Shown here piece after piece: positions 34,113-43,600 of a stretch of DNA of 64,000 nucleotides (positions are counted from its first letter, which is position 1; the number at the start of each line of letters is the position of its first letter). The DNA lies in contig NZ_QUIV01000006.1 in assembly GCF_003480315.1 (NCBI RefSeq), positions 99,092 to 163,091 of the forward strand, given 5' to 3'. The DNA is from Clostridium sp. AM33-3. Its GTDB lineage: Bacteria > Bacillota > Clostridia > Lachnospirales > Lachnospiraceae. The translations under genes and the position numbers were made by a program. Below the pieces are notes generated by a model. The model searched no databases. It worked only from the letters and a program-made list of their open reading frames with translations, and was not told the DNA's origin.

Positions 34113-34819
34113 AAGAAATTCCCCCAATAGTCCGTCAGCCGTTCCATAAATTCTTTCCGTTTGGGCTGGCTGATGAGAATGACCTCACCTGTAATCAATT
34201 CAATATCCAGCTTCTTGATGCCTTTCACATAGAACAGATTGACAATGTAGCTGGTATGGCAGCGCACAAAGTCTTTGTCGCAAAGCTCCCGTTCCACTTC
34301 TTTCATGCTCTTATAGCAGATAATATTTTCCTGCTCGGTATGGAACATCAGATTGCGGTTATAGGTTTCAACGTATCGAATGGATTTCAGCGGCACCTTA
34401 TATTTGCCGGTATCGTTGGTAATCACCAGAGAGGGGGCATCTTCTTTCTGGCTGCGCTCCACGAATTTGTCCATTTCTGATTTGAGCCGGGCATATTTCA
34501 TGGGCTTAATGATGTAGTTCGTCGCATGGTATTTATATCCCTCAAGCCCATACTGTGTAAGAGTAGTTAGAAAAATAATGCCCACGGTTTCGTCCATTTG
34601 TCGGATACGCTCGGCAGCATGAAGTCCGTCTACCATCTTCATTTGAATATCAAGGAAAATCAGGTCTATGGTTGGATCGTATTTCTCGATTAGCTCCATA
34701 CCGTCATAGTACGGGGTAATCTTTATGTTCCGTCCTGTTTCCTTGCTGTATTGGTTCAGTAAGTCGGTCAAATACTGAACAAAGTCTTTTTCATCATCAC
34801 AAATTGCTATATGCAGCAC
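34109..34819 (-). CDS. LytTR-family response regulator
   Basis: 236 residues. Receiver domain with CDDE at 8-11 and phospho-acceptor D57 (LIFLDIQ), followed by a LytTR DNA-binding domain (VPLKSIRYVETYNRNLMFH, FVRCHTSYIVNL). GTG start at 34817-34819 with AGGTGA upstream. Likely controls the ABC transporter operon. Confidence 0.93.
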   Translation of the reverse strand: MLHIAICDDEKDFVQYLTDLLNQYSKETGRNIKITPYYDGMELIEKYDPTIDLIFLDIQMKMVDGLHAAERIRQMDETVGIIFLTTLTQYGLEGYKYHATNYIIKPMKYARLKSEMDKFVERSQKEDAPSLVITNDTGKYKVPLKSIRYVETYNRNLMFHTEQENIICYKSMKEVERELCDKDFVRCHTSYIVNLFYVKGIKKLDIELITGEVILISQPKRKEFMERLTDYWGNFL

Positions 34820-34823
34820 TGTA

Positions 34824-34997
34824 TCACCTGCTTTCGTTATACCGTCTGTCCTTTGGCTTCTCTGCCTCCTTGGGGATCAGCCAGACACCGGCCATTTTGA
34901 CAGCACCGGGGATGCGTCCATCGGTGCAGTAATAATTTATCTGACGGGACGAAACGCCCCATTTTTCGCTTGCCTCTTTGAGCGTCATGTAATCCAT
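34824..34997 (-). CDS. Small MerR/excisionase-type HTH protein (57 aa)
   Basis: MDYMTLKEASEKWGVSSRQI then YYCTDGRIPGAVKMAGVWLI: the helix-turn-helix and wing of MerR-like/excisionase DNA-binding proteins, ending in a basic tail. Starts with AGAGGTGTGAAC upstream and ends 4 bp before the response-regulator GTG, so it opens that operon. It may be a transcriptional accessory factor. Confidence 0.75.
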   Translation of the reverse strand: MDYMTLKEASEKWGVSSRQINYYCTDGRIPGAVKMAGVWLIPKEAEKPKDRRYNESR

Positions 34998-35167
34998 GTT
35001 CACACCTCTAACAATTTATTTTATTATATTTCATTTGCTCGAAGAATACAAGCCCGCAACCATGCTGTCAAAAAAGAAAATCGGTATAATCGTACATCTT
35101 GTCAGGCATAATAAGGCCATTCCATCATATAAACCGGAACAATACAATATTATTGAGGTGAACGATT

Positions 35168-35524
35168 ATGCCGATTGATGATTTAACTGCTTTAGGGCAA
35201 AAAATGCGAGAAGCCCGAAAGAATAAAGAGCTAACACAGCAGGAGCTATCTGATCTGAGCCATGTTTCTGTAAAGCAAATCGCCAATATCGAAAAGGGGA
35301 AAATGAATCCCTCTTATTTGATTTTAAGAGCATTGGCAAAGGTCCTGCACATCTCTTTAGATACGCTTATAAATCCAGATATTTCTCTGGAAGATGAAGG
35401 TGTCAATCAGATGAAAATGCTTTATTCCACCTGTCCGCCAGAAATGCGTGACACCCTGTTACATCACACACAGGAAACGGTGAAAGAACTGACAGAGTTG
35501 TCCGAGAAATTTGAAACGAATTGA
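35168..35524 (+). CDS. XRE-family regulator
   Basis: 118 residues, HTH in 10-65 (LTQQELSDLSHVSVKQIANIEKGKMNPS as two helices), helical tail. ATTGAGGTGAACGATT gives the ribosome site. Plus strand, divergent from the two-component operon and convergent with the relaxase gene. Resembles the XRE protein at 15445-15813. Possible repressor of the neighbouring operons or of transfer. Confidence 0.85.
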   Translation: MPIDDLTALGQKMREARKNKELTQQELSDLSHVSVKQIANIEKGKMNPSYLILRALAKVLHISLDTLINPDISLEDEGVNQMKMLYSTCPPEMRDTLLHHTQETVKELTELSEKFETN

Positions 35525-35653
35525 GCCAGTGAGTGAAATTTAACGATTCTCTCACTGGTTCTTTTCATTTTCGGAGAAAAGAGGCAAGCAATGCCTGTGT
35601 TAATACACACAGGCCCGCAGAGAAGAAAATCCCTTTGTGATTTTCCTCTCTGC
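35523..35653 (+). terminator. Terminator and hairpin cluster between XRE and relaxase genes
   Basis: First GAGCCAGTGAG/CTCACTGGTTC (35523-35561) with TTTT, a terminator for the XRE gene. Then GCCTGTGT/ACACAGGC (35593-35614) and a long GCAGAGAAGAAAATC/GATTTTCCTCTCTGC hairpin (35617-35653). A further CACAGAA/TTCTGTG hairpin lies near 35693-35712. The later ones may terminate the relaxase transcript. Confidence 0.65.
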
Positions 35654-35746
35654 TTGCTTGTTGAGGGCAGCGCCCCCAAGCCCCTTTGAACACAGAATTT
35701 CATTCTGTGGCTGCGCGTTCTGCGAACGCTTTTGACCAGGACCAGC

Positions 35747-37159
35747 TTACCGCTGGCCGTGGTCTTTTTCTTTTTCAACATCCTGTTCTACCTCCATTTT
35801 CAGCACTCGATCCACATTGGCCTTTGCCGTTAAAAGCTCGCGCATTTCCTCACGGGAACGCCGGTACTCGGCATAGGTCTTTTTCTTTTCTTCCAGCAAT
35901 TTCGCGTACTCCGTCTGCAACTCTTTGACCTTGGGAAGTTTCTTGACTCCCATCTCATCAAAGGCATTCTTAGCAGCCTGGTGGAGCAGAATTTCTTCCT
36001 CATGTTCCCCCCGGAATTTCTTAGAGTAACCCGCCTTGCGGTATGCCACATAGACCTCACGGGTTTTAGCATAATTTACGATGTGAGTACGCAGAACAGC
36101 AATCTCTGCCATGCGCTTTTCAGCCGCTTTAATCTGCGCCGAAAGTTCATTGTGATGTGCCGTGGCAGCCGCAGCCTTTTCTTCCAAAACCGCATACTCC
36201 AGCAGGTTATTCTCTGACAGGTAATTCATGGTCTGCGCCATTTGCTTCAGATTGAAAACTTTAGCCCATCGCGTATAGCCAGCACCTTTTCCAGCCTGCA
36301 ATTTTGCCTGAATGTCCACCAGCAGATTGATCTTTGGCGGCTCTGCCCGTGTGACTGTTTTCTTTCGCGGGGTATGTGCTTTCTTCCCTAAGAGAACTGC
36401 CCGCAAATCTTCCAATCCATATCCTTCGCCCAGACTGTCCATGCGGGCGGCTTTCTCCCAACCAGAGAGTTTCAGTCGATACGATTTTCCGCGCTTTGAG
36501 ACTTCACAACCATACTCTTGCAACAGTTTCAGCAGTTCTTCAAAGTCAGCAGGACTTTGTGATAATGCGTTGTCAATCGCCACACGCAGCAGCTCTCGGT
36601 GAGAGGGCTTTGCCTGATCTCCCAGCCACTTGTTATAGCTTTTTCCGTGAGGTTTCGGATTCTCTACAATGGACAGTCCGTTTTCAATGCAGATTGTATC
36701 ACTTAACCGGCGAACCGCCTTGGTGCTGCCCCAAAAGTTTCGGAATTTCCGGTCATATTCTAAGCTGACCGATGACCAGATAATGTGATTATGAATGTGC
36801 GACTTGTCTATGTGAGTGCAGACCACAAAGGCATGATTGCCTTTAGTAAAACGCTTTGCAAATTCTACGCCCAGCCGGTTTGCTTCTTCCGGGGTAATCT
36901 CACCAGGGCGGAAGGACTGGCGCACATGATAGGCGATCACATCATCTGCGCCGCGCACCCGTCCGGTAGCGGCAATGTACTGCCGCTTTGCCAGAAGGAA
37001 CTCCGCATCCGCAGTCCGGCTGTCACACGCATAGCCGGTAATGAGCTTGCCGTTATCTGTTTTCTGTGGATTTGCTACATAGTCGATGATGTCACTGATT
37101 GCCCGACTTTCTGTGCGACCCTTGCCAACATGAAGCGGCATGATTCTTGTAGTTGCCAT
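35747..37159 (-). CDS. MOBP-type relaxase (Tn1549/CTn family)
   Basis: 470-residue conjugative relaxase that nicks oriT and pilots the strand. The HUH metal motif is HIDKSHIHNH (H116, H121, H123); the catalytic tyrosine is probably Y27 (IIDYVANPQKT). The C-terminal 200 residues are coiled coil (KAAEKRMAEIAVLRTHI...). Start at 37159 behind GGAGGG; the open frame reaches 37255 without support. Its accessory MobC gene is at 39514-39852; an unrelated plus-strand gene has been placed between them. Confidence 0.92.
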   Translation of the reverse strand: MATTRIMPLHVGKGRTESRAISDIIDYVANPQKTDNGKLITGYACDSRTADAEFLLAKRQYIAATGRVRGADDVIAYHVRQSFRPGEITPEEANRLGVEFAKRFTKGNHAFVVCTHIDKSHIHNHIIWSSVSLEYDRKFRNFWGSTKAVRRLSDTICIENGLSIVENPKPHGKSYNKWLGDQAKPSHRELLRVAIDNALSQSPADFEELLKLLQEYGCEVSKRGKSYRLKLSGWEKAARMDSLGEGYGLEDLRAVLLGKKAHTPRKKTVTRAEPPKINLLVDIQAKLQAGKGAGYTRWAKVFNLKQMAQTMNYLSENNLLEYAVLEEKAAAATAHHNELSAQIKAAEKRMAEIAVLRTHIVNYAKTREVYVAYRKAGYSKKFRGEHEEEILLHQAAKNAFDEMGVKKLPKVKELQTEYAKLLEEKKKTYAEYRRSREEMRELLTAKANVDRVLKMEVEQDVEKEKDHGQR

Positions 37160-37214
37160 AATAGAAGGCCCTCCTCTCATAAATTTTTTTTCGCTGAACT
37201 CTTTGCTTCTATCG

Positions 37215-37243
37215 TTGCAATAACTTTCTCCGCTGGGTATAAT
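37215..37243 (+). promoter_or_regulatory. Promoter of the AlbA_2 gene
   Basis: -35 TTGCAA (37215-37220), 17-bp spacer, -10 TATAAT (37238-37243), 38 bp before the ATG. Confidence 0.7.
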
Positions 37244-37280
37244 AAAAAAGAACATTCTACAACCTCAAAGGAGGGATTTT

Positions 37281-38690
37281 ATGATAGAACAGCTCATTGC
37301 CGAAGCAACGGAATGTGATTTCAAAGTTGCTCTCGAAACAAAAAAGCCAAAAAGCTGGTTAAAAAGTGTCAGTGCCTTTTCCAATGGGATCGGCGGCACT
37401 CTGTTTTTCGGAGTCTCTGATGACCGGGAGCCTATCGGCTTGTCAGATGTTCAAAAGGATGCTGAAGCGATCAGCCGCTTAATCAAAGAACGTATCACAC
37501 CATTACCGCAGTTTATCTTAAAGCCATTGCAGGAAGATGGTAAAAACCTGTTGGCTCTGGAGGTTTCTCCTGGCCGCAGCACCCCATACTATTACAAGGC
37601 AGACGGCGTGATGGAGGCATACATCCGTGTTGGAAATGAAAGCGTAATTGCACCGGATTACATTGTGAATGAACTGATCTTAAAGGGAACCAATCAGTCC
37701 TTTGACACCTTAACAACAGAAGCTGTGAAAAAGGATTACAGCTTCACACTCCTGGAGGCAACCTATCTGGAACGAACCGGCCTCCGCTTCGAGCCATCCG
37801 ATTATGTCTCCTTCGGTTTGGCTGACAAAAATGGGTTCCTGACCAATGCCGGAAAGCTCATGACCGATCAGCACACAGTTTATAACTCCCGTATGTTCTG
37901 TACCCGGTGGAATGGCTTGGAAAAAGGCTCTATCTTTGATGATGCGCTGGACGATAAAGAATACGAGGGGAATTTGATTTATTTACTGAAAAGCGGCAGT
38001 GAATTTATTCGCAATAATTCCAAAGTCCGTTTTGTCAAAGAAGCTCAGTATCGGGTAGACAAGCCGGATTATGCTGAACGAGCTGTAACAGAGGCTCTTG
38101 TCAACGCTCTCATCCATCGTGATTATATTGTGCTTGGCAGCGAAGTCCACATTGATATGTTTGATGATCGGGTGGAAATCACATCTCCGGGCGGTATGTT
38201 TGGCGGCGGCTCAATTCAGGAATACGATATTTACAGTATTCGTTCGATGCGACGAAACCCTGTGATCGCTGACCTGTTCCACCGCATGAAGTACATGGAA
38301 CGCCGTGGAAGTGGTCTGCGCAAAATCGTCAGTGAAACTGAAAAGCTGCCTGGATACACAGAGGCATATAAGCCCGAATTTTCCTCAACAGCGACAGATT
38401 TCAGAGTCATCTTGAAAAATGTAAATTACCATCATGGTCCTTCTATCATAGAAACGACCCATGATAAGACCTATGACGCAACCCATGATGCAACCCATGA
38501 TAAAATCCTTGCATTTTGCATAGAACCACATTCAAAATTAGAAATCGCAGAACACTGTGGATACAAAAACACAAAAAACTTTACACAAAAATATCTGCGT
38601 CCGCTATTGAACAATGGAACACTCAAAATGACACTTCCCGATAAACCGAAAAGTAAACATCAAAAATATATTACAGTTCGTTCCGAATAA
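37281..38690 (+). CDS. AlbA_2/HATPase-containing transcriptional regulator
   Basis: 469 residues. N-terminal AlbA_2 (Schlafen-like) DNA-binding domain (SFSNGIGGTLFFGVSD, about 30-130), central ATP-binding domain of the PF13749 type (AVTEALVNALIHRDY, GGMFGG, RRGSGLRKI), C-terminal winged helix. A THD-rich linker (THDKTYDATHDATHDK) precedes the winged helix. Stand-alone members are regulators or defence-related proteins. It has its own promoter and terminator and reads against the conjugation genes, so it is cargo inserted between relaxase and CD1845 genes. Confidence 0.88.
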   Translation: MIEQLIAEATECDFKVALETKKPKSWLKSVSAFSNGIGGTLFFGVSDDREPIGLSDVQKDAEAISRLIKERITPLPQFILKPLQEDGKNLLALEVSPGRSTPYYYKADGVMEAYIRVGNESVIAPDYIVNELILKGTNQSFDTLTTEAVKKDYSFTLLEATYLERTGLRFEPSDYVSFGLADKNGFLTNAGKLMTDQHTVYNSRMFCTRWNGLEKGSIFDDALDDKEYEGNLIYLLKSGSEFIRNNSKVRFVKEAQYRVDKPDYAERAVTEALVNALIHRDYIVLGSEVHIDMFDDRVEITSPGGMFGGGSIQEYDIYSIRSMRRNPVIADLFHRMKYMERRGSGLRKIVSETEKLPGYTEAYKPEFSSTATDFRVILKNVNYHHGPSIIETTHDKTYDATHDATHDKILAFCIEPHSKLEIAEHCGYKNTKNFTQKYLRPLLNNGTLKMTLPDKPKSKHQKYITVRSE

Positions 38691-38699
38691 ACAGAGAAA

Positions 38700-38740
38700 C
38701 AGGGCAGTGGGTCTCATCTCCCATTGTCCTGCTTCTTTTC
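38700..38740 (+). terminator. Terminator of the AlbA_2 gene
   Basis: CAGGGCAGTGGG (38700-38711) pairs with CCCATTGTCCTG (38720-38731), with G-U pairs, followed by CTTCTTTTC. Confidence 0.8.
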
Positions 38741-38763
38741 ATTCCAAATTATATTCACATCAT

Positions 38764-39063
38764 TTACCCATACACCCAATCCTGGATCGCAAATTTCAAA
38801 CTCTGCACCTTGCTCAGCAGCCAGATCGCAGCCAGCGGCAGCCCCATCGGGCTAATCAAAAATGCCATAACCAGCAAAATCACACCATTCTGCGAGGAAT
38901 AGGTAATCAGCACAGCCACGCCAAGCAGAGCAATTACCGTGCTTAGTAGACCAAGCACCAGACCGGATATGTAGATCAGCCCCGTGCAGAGCCAGACAAA
39001 AAGCGTCAACACCAAAATGACCGGTGCAGTTACGATCATCAGCAGACATTTCAAAATCTTCAT
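38764..39063 (-). CDS. CD1845-family ICE membrane protein
   Basis: 99 residues, starting MKILKCLLMIVTAPVILVLT, with three predicted membrane helices. Intact copy of the family also seen at 7299-7598. The ATG overlaps the stop of the previous gene (ATGA at 39060-39063). Common between MobC and relaxase in Tn1549-like elements; function unknown. Confidence 0.85.
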   Translation of the reverse strand: MKILKCLLMIVTAPVILVLTLFVWLCTGLIYISGLVLGLLSTVIALLGVAVLITYSSQNGVILLVMAFLISPMGLPLAAIWLLSKVQSLKFAIQDWVYG

Positions 39064-39362
39064 TTCTGTTCCTCCTTCCAACGCTCCAGATACTGTTTGC
39101 ATAGGGCATCCGCTTCTCTCTCATCATCTTCCGTCACTTCCCGTTTTCCTTTGGTCAGTTCAATCTCCAGATAAGTCCGGTAATCATCGGCTAAGAGGTC
39201 GAACAGTTCCTTGGGAGTATGGCACACCTCGCCAGAGCAATAGTGAAAATCTTGGTCAAATTCAACTCTTACACATCCATGGCGGCTGATATAAACTTCT
39301 ATGGTCTCGTCTGCGGTTAGGTAATCCGCAAAAATCTCCAGCACCTTTTCAAAGGTCAGCAT
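39060..39362 (-). CDS. Conserved ICE hypothetical protein (100 aa)
   Basis: Acidic soluble protein (MLTFEKVLEIFADYLTADE at the start; GKREVTEDDEREADALCKQY at the end). No named domain recognised. Translationally coupled to the CD1845 gene and about 150 bp after mobC, within the mobilisation cluster. Possibly a relaxosome accessory. Confidence 0.7.
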   Translation of the reverse strand: MLTFEKVLEIFADYLTADETIEVYISRHGCVRVEFDQDFHYCSGEVCHTPKELFDLLADDYRTYLEIELTKGKREVTEDDEREADALCKQYLERWKEEQK

Positions 39363-39513
39363 CTGTTTTCACTCCTTTGCTACGCTTCTTATTCTACTCA
39401 TATTATCCGGTACGGACAGGCAAAAGACAAGGATACAGACAAAAAGAAAAAGCGGAGGAAGGTGCGGCGAAGAAACGCCGTTCCTCCCTCCGCAAATGGA
39501 GTATCTATCCCTG

Positions 39514-39852
39514 TTATGAAAGTTTGGAGAGTTGGGTAAGGATTTCCTTCACACCCTCCCACAGTTGTTCCTGCCGCTGGGATATATCCTCCAAGTCAGC
39601 ATTATAAACCCGCCCGGTCTCATGCACTTTGCGGGTCAGCTGGTTCAAGTTGTTGCTGCTTCGGCGCATCAGGGAGACCAACTCCTTCAGCTCTGGCAGT
39701 TCCAGCTTGACCACATAACCATCCAGCGCCATTTTCCGCAGATAAGCGCTCAAATTCTCTGTCCCGTATTGCTGCATCTTTTGATGGATCAGTTCCAGTT
39801 CTTCTGCGGACACCCAAAACAAAACCGGCACATCCCGCTTGCGCTTTGCCAT
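39514..39852 (-). CDS. mobC: MobC-like relaxosome protein
   Basis: 112 residues: ribbon-helix-helix start (VPVLFWVSAEELELIHQKM), LSAYLRKMALDG, then the MobC motif RRSSNNLNQLTRKVHETG. It helps the relaxase open oriT. It is encoded 2 bp after the DUF3849 gene, far from the relaxase because of the inserted AlbA_2 gene. oriT is expected nearby but I cannot place it. Confidence 0.9.
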   Translation of the reverse strand: MAKRKRDVPVLFWVSAEELELIHQKMQQYGTENLSAYLRKMALDGYVVKLELPELKELVSLMRRSSNNLNQLTRKVHETGRVYNADLEDISQRQEQLWEGVKEILTQLSKLS

Positions 39853-39854
39853 GG

Positions 39855-40661
39855 TTATCGCTCCGGCTCCCGTTTTTTCGGGGTGGCAGGCTTGCGGGCA
39901 GGCGGTTCCTGCTTGAGCTTTTGCAGGACAGAGCTTTTCTGCTGTTCTTGAGCGACTTTTCGGAACTGTCTGGTGAACAGATCGGTCAGACCGGGATTGA
40001 CCCCATCCACAACCAAATAGGCGCAGTGGCGGGAAGCGCCGCTGTCCTCCGGCATGGGAATGGTTTTTGCCCAGGCTTTATCGTCCTGAGAGATACGCCC
40101 GTCATGGTTCTTGTGCTGGATGGTGTTGGCAAGAATAAACTGTACCCGTTCCGTCCCGAACTTTTCCAGCACATCTTTGACCGCCGCCTCCGTATCCAGC
40201 CGGTTCTCTGCATAGTGAGCGCTGATGGCCTGTTCAATGGCTTCTTTGCAGGCGCTGTTCGCCTGATATGAGAGGTTGTACTGTGCCATCTCCCCATGCT
40301 GGGACGCATAGGAGACAGAATGGGGGTAGAGAGGGGCAGTTCGTAATTCTTCCTGCGCCTTGCACACATCATCGGCACGGTTCTCAATACTGTCCCGGAT
40401 CACATCCATATAGCCGGTCTCCAGCTTTTCAAAATAGCGGTACACATCCGCCAATGGAGAGGGAGATTCCAAAAGTGCCTGAGCCTGGGTGTCGGTCAAC
40501 TCCAGTTCCTCTATTGCCATCACGATGTCCTCGCGGATGGTGTACTCATAGGCATGGTTTAAGACTTCTTCCGGGGGCTGGCTTTTCAGCCAGTCCCGGA
40601 ACTTATCCTGTTCGGCAGCCATCTTTTCATAAAGGGCTGTATTCAGATCGTTAGTATTCAT
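39855..40661 (-). CDS. DUF3849/DUF3848-family ICE protein
   Basis: 268 residues from MNTNDLNTALYEKM. The N-terminal third is helical (LNHAYEYTIREDIVMAIEE); the middle carries the DUF3849 pattern (APLYPHSVSYASQHGEMAQY, YAENRLDTEAAVKDV, RVQFILANTIQ) and the tail is Lys/Pro rich. The ATG lies against the stop of the giant helicase gene. Conserved in Tn1549-type elements; role unknown. Confidence 0.85.
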   Translation of the reverse strand: MNTNDLNTALYEKMAAEQDKFRDWLKSQPPEEVLNHAYEYTIREDIVMAIEELELTDTQAQALLESPSPLADVYRYFEKLETGYMDVIRDSIENRADDVCKAQEELRTAPLYPHSVSYASQHGEMAQYNLSYQANSACKEAIEQAISAHYAENRLDTEAAVKDVLEKFGTERVQFILANTIQHKNHDGRISQDDKAWAKTIPMPEDSGASRHCAYLVVDGVNPGLTDLFTRQFRKVAQEQQKSSVLQKLKQEPPARKPATPKKREPER

Positions 40662-40662
40662 G

Positions 40663-43600
40663 TTATCGCACCTCCTCATGCTGTTTTGGTTTCTTGTCTG
40701 TACTGCGGGGTTGCACCGGGCGTTTTAGGGTATCCAGCACCGAAGTCCGTGTGCTTTTGGCAACAACAGACTCGGTGTGTGCCTGCCCCTTTCCGTCGAT
40801 GTTGAGCAGGGTATCCAACTCCACCAGACGGGCGTTTTTGCTTCTCAGTTCTTCTTCATAAAGGAATGGCTTTCCGACTTCCTCCTTTGCCGCAGCTTGC
40901 TGCTGACAAAGGTTATCCAGCTGTGCCTTTGCCGACTCCAGACGCTGGGGCATCTGAGCAAGGGCATTGTCGATACGGGTAAGATTTCCGCGAGGGTCTG
41001 TACCAAGGGTTGCCCGGTGGGTCATCTGTCCTTTCAGCAGGAGCGTATATTCCTGTTTCCAAGCGGAAAATTCCACGGACATGGCATAACCCCGGTAGCT
41101 GCCGATCTGCACCGGATCGGAGGTTTTGACCTCCTTGCAGGCATCCAAAAGGGCTGCACCGGCGTTCTCCTTATCGGTCAGCAGGTCTCCACGAATCTCC
41201 ATACCGGCAAAGCCGTCCTCCGGGTGCGGGTGCGCTGCCAAAACCTCCAGATCGGATTCAAAGCCCTTAATAAAGCCTTTGTGCTTTTCAATCTCCTCCG
41301 GGAAGTATTTGAGCAGCTGGTCCTCCAGACGATATTGCTTGCTCTGGTGGTCGGCTTTCATCAGCTTCAGGCGGGATACCTCCACATCCAAATCCATACG
41401 CTCTTTGATACGGGGGTCTCCGGCACACAAAGCCTTGATCTCTGCAAAACTGAGGGCGGTTTCATCCACATCATCGCAGGAGCGCACCGGCGATTTAGAA
41501 GTCATGATCTGGCTGATGAATTTTTGCTTATTCTCCACCGTCTGCCAGAGGTATGCGTCAAAGGTTCCTTCGGTCACATAGCGGTACACATGGACAAGAG
41601 GATTCTGGTTGCCCTGGCGCTCGATACGGCCCTTGCGCTGGGCAAGGTCTCCCGGTCTCCACGGACAGTCCAGGTCATGAAGTGCCACCAGACGGTCCTG
41701 CACATTGGTGCCTGCGCCCATCTTGGCGGTGCTGCCCAAAAGGACACGCACCTGACCGGTACGGACTTTAGAGAACAGCTCCTTTTTCCGCACTTCGGTG
41801 TTGGCTTCATGGATAAAAGCGATCTGGTCGGCAGGCATTCCCTGAGCAATGAGTTTCTGACGAATATCGTCATATACCGTAAAGATCGGTTCCTGCTCCG
41901 GCAGAGGCACAGCGCCTTCCAATGCGTGAAGCAGTGGATTATCCAGCGTTTTCGCCGCCTTGCTTGCAGGGGCTTTTGCCTGCGGTGTAGAAATGTCGCA
42001 GAACACCAGCTGGGTCAGCTTGTCAGTTTTGCCATTCCGCCAGATCTGCATGATGTTGTCCACACACTGATTGACCTTTGTGCCAGGTTCATCCGGCAGC
42101 ATCTGGTTGACGATTCTCTGGTCCAGGCCCAGCTTACGGCCATCCGAGGTAATCTTGAGCATATTATCCTGGGACGGGTCAACGGTTCCGCTGTGTACCA
42201 GCGATGCGCGCTCCGAAAGAGCCTTGACCATTTCCTGCTGATGTTCGGTGGGTTGCGCCACGATGTTGTGGTACTCCACTTTCGGGGTAGGGAGCTTTAA
42301 CTGATCGGCAGTCTTAATGTCGGCCACTTCTTTGAACAGGTTCATCAGCTCAGGCAAGTTAAAGAACTTGCTGAATCTCGTTCTTGCCCGGTAGCCGGTG
42401 CCTTCCGGTGCCAGCTCCAATGCTGTGACGGTCTCCCCAAATCGGGAAGCCCAGCAGTCGAAGTGGGTCATGTTCAGTTCTTGCAGGCGTTCATACTGAA
42501 GATAACGCTGCATGGTGTAAAGCTCGGTCATGGAGTTGCTGACCGGTGTGCCGGTGGCAAAGATCACGCCACGGTTTCCGGTGATCTCATCCATATAGCG
42601 GCACTTGGCAAACATATCGGAGGATTTCTGCGCGTCCGATGTGGAAAGACCAGCCACATTCCGCATTTTTGTGTATAAAAACAGGTTCTTGTAGTTGTGG
42701 GCCTCGTCCACAAACAGCCGATCCACACCCAGCTGCTCAAAAGTTACCACATCATCTTTTCGCCCCTCGGCTTGCAGCTTTTCCAGTCTGGCTTCCAGAG
42801 ACTTTCTGGTACGCTCCAGCTGCTTGACGGTAAAACGCTCGCCGCCGCTGGCCTGTACCTCTGCAATCCCCTCGGTGATCTCGTCGATCTGCTCATAGAG
42901 AAGCCGTTCCTGACGCTCCCGGCTGATGGGGATACGCTCAAACTGGCTGTGTCCCATGATGATGGCGTCGTAGTCACCGGTCGCAATACGGGCGCAGAAC
43001 TTCTTGCGGTTATGGGTCTCAAAGTCCTTTTTGGTTGTGACTAAGATGTTGGCAGAAGGATAGAGGCGCAGAAACTCCGATGCCCACTGCTCAGTCAGGT
43101 GGTTGGGAACCACAAAGAGAGATTTCTGGCACAAGCCCAGGCGTTTGGCTTCCATCGCAGCGGCCACCATCTCAAAGGTTTTGCCCGCGCCTACTTCGTG
43201 TGCCAGCAGGGTATTTCCGCCATACAGCACATGGGCGATGGCACTTTTCTGGTGTTCCCGCAGGGTAATGGCCGGGTTCATGCCGCCAAAAGTGATATGG
43301 CTGCCATCATACTCGCGGGGACGGGTAGAGTTCATTTCTTCGTTATACTGGCGAACCAAAGTCTGGCGGCGCTCCGGGTCTCTCCAGATCCAGTCCCTAA
43401 AGGCTTCCCGGATCGCCTGCTGTTTTTGGGCAGCCAGAGTGGTCTCCTTGGCGTTTAGTACGCGGCGCTCTTTTCCGTCTGCGTCCTCTATGGTGTCATA
43501 GATACGGACATCCCGCAGGTTTAAGGAATCCTCCAGAATCTTGTAGGCGTTGGCGCGGCTGGTTCCGTAGGTGGTATAAGCTGCCACATCGTTGTAGGAT

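Noticed and set aside
39363-39513. oriT upstream of relaxase genes
   Set aside because: No distinctive nick-site motif with inverted repeat that I could defend.
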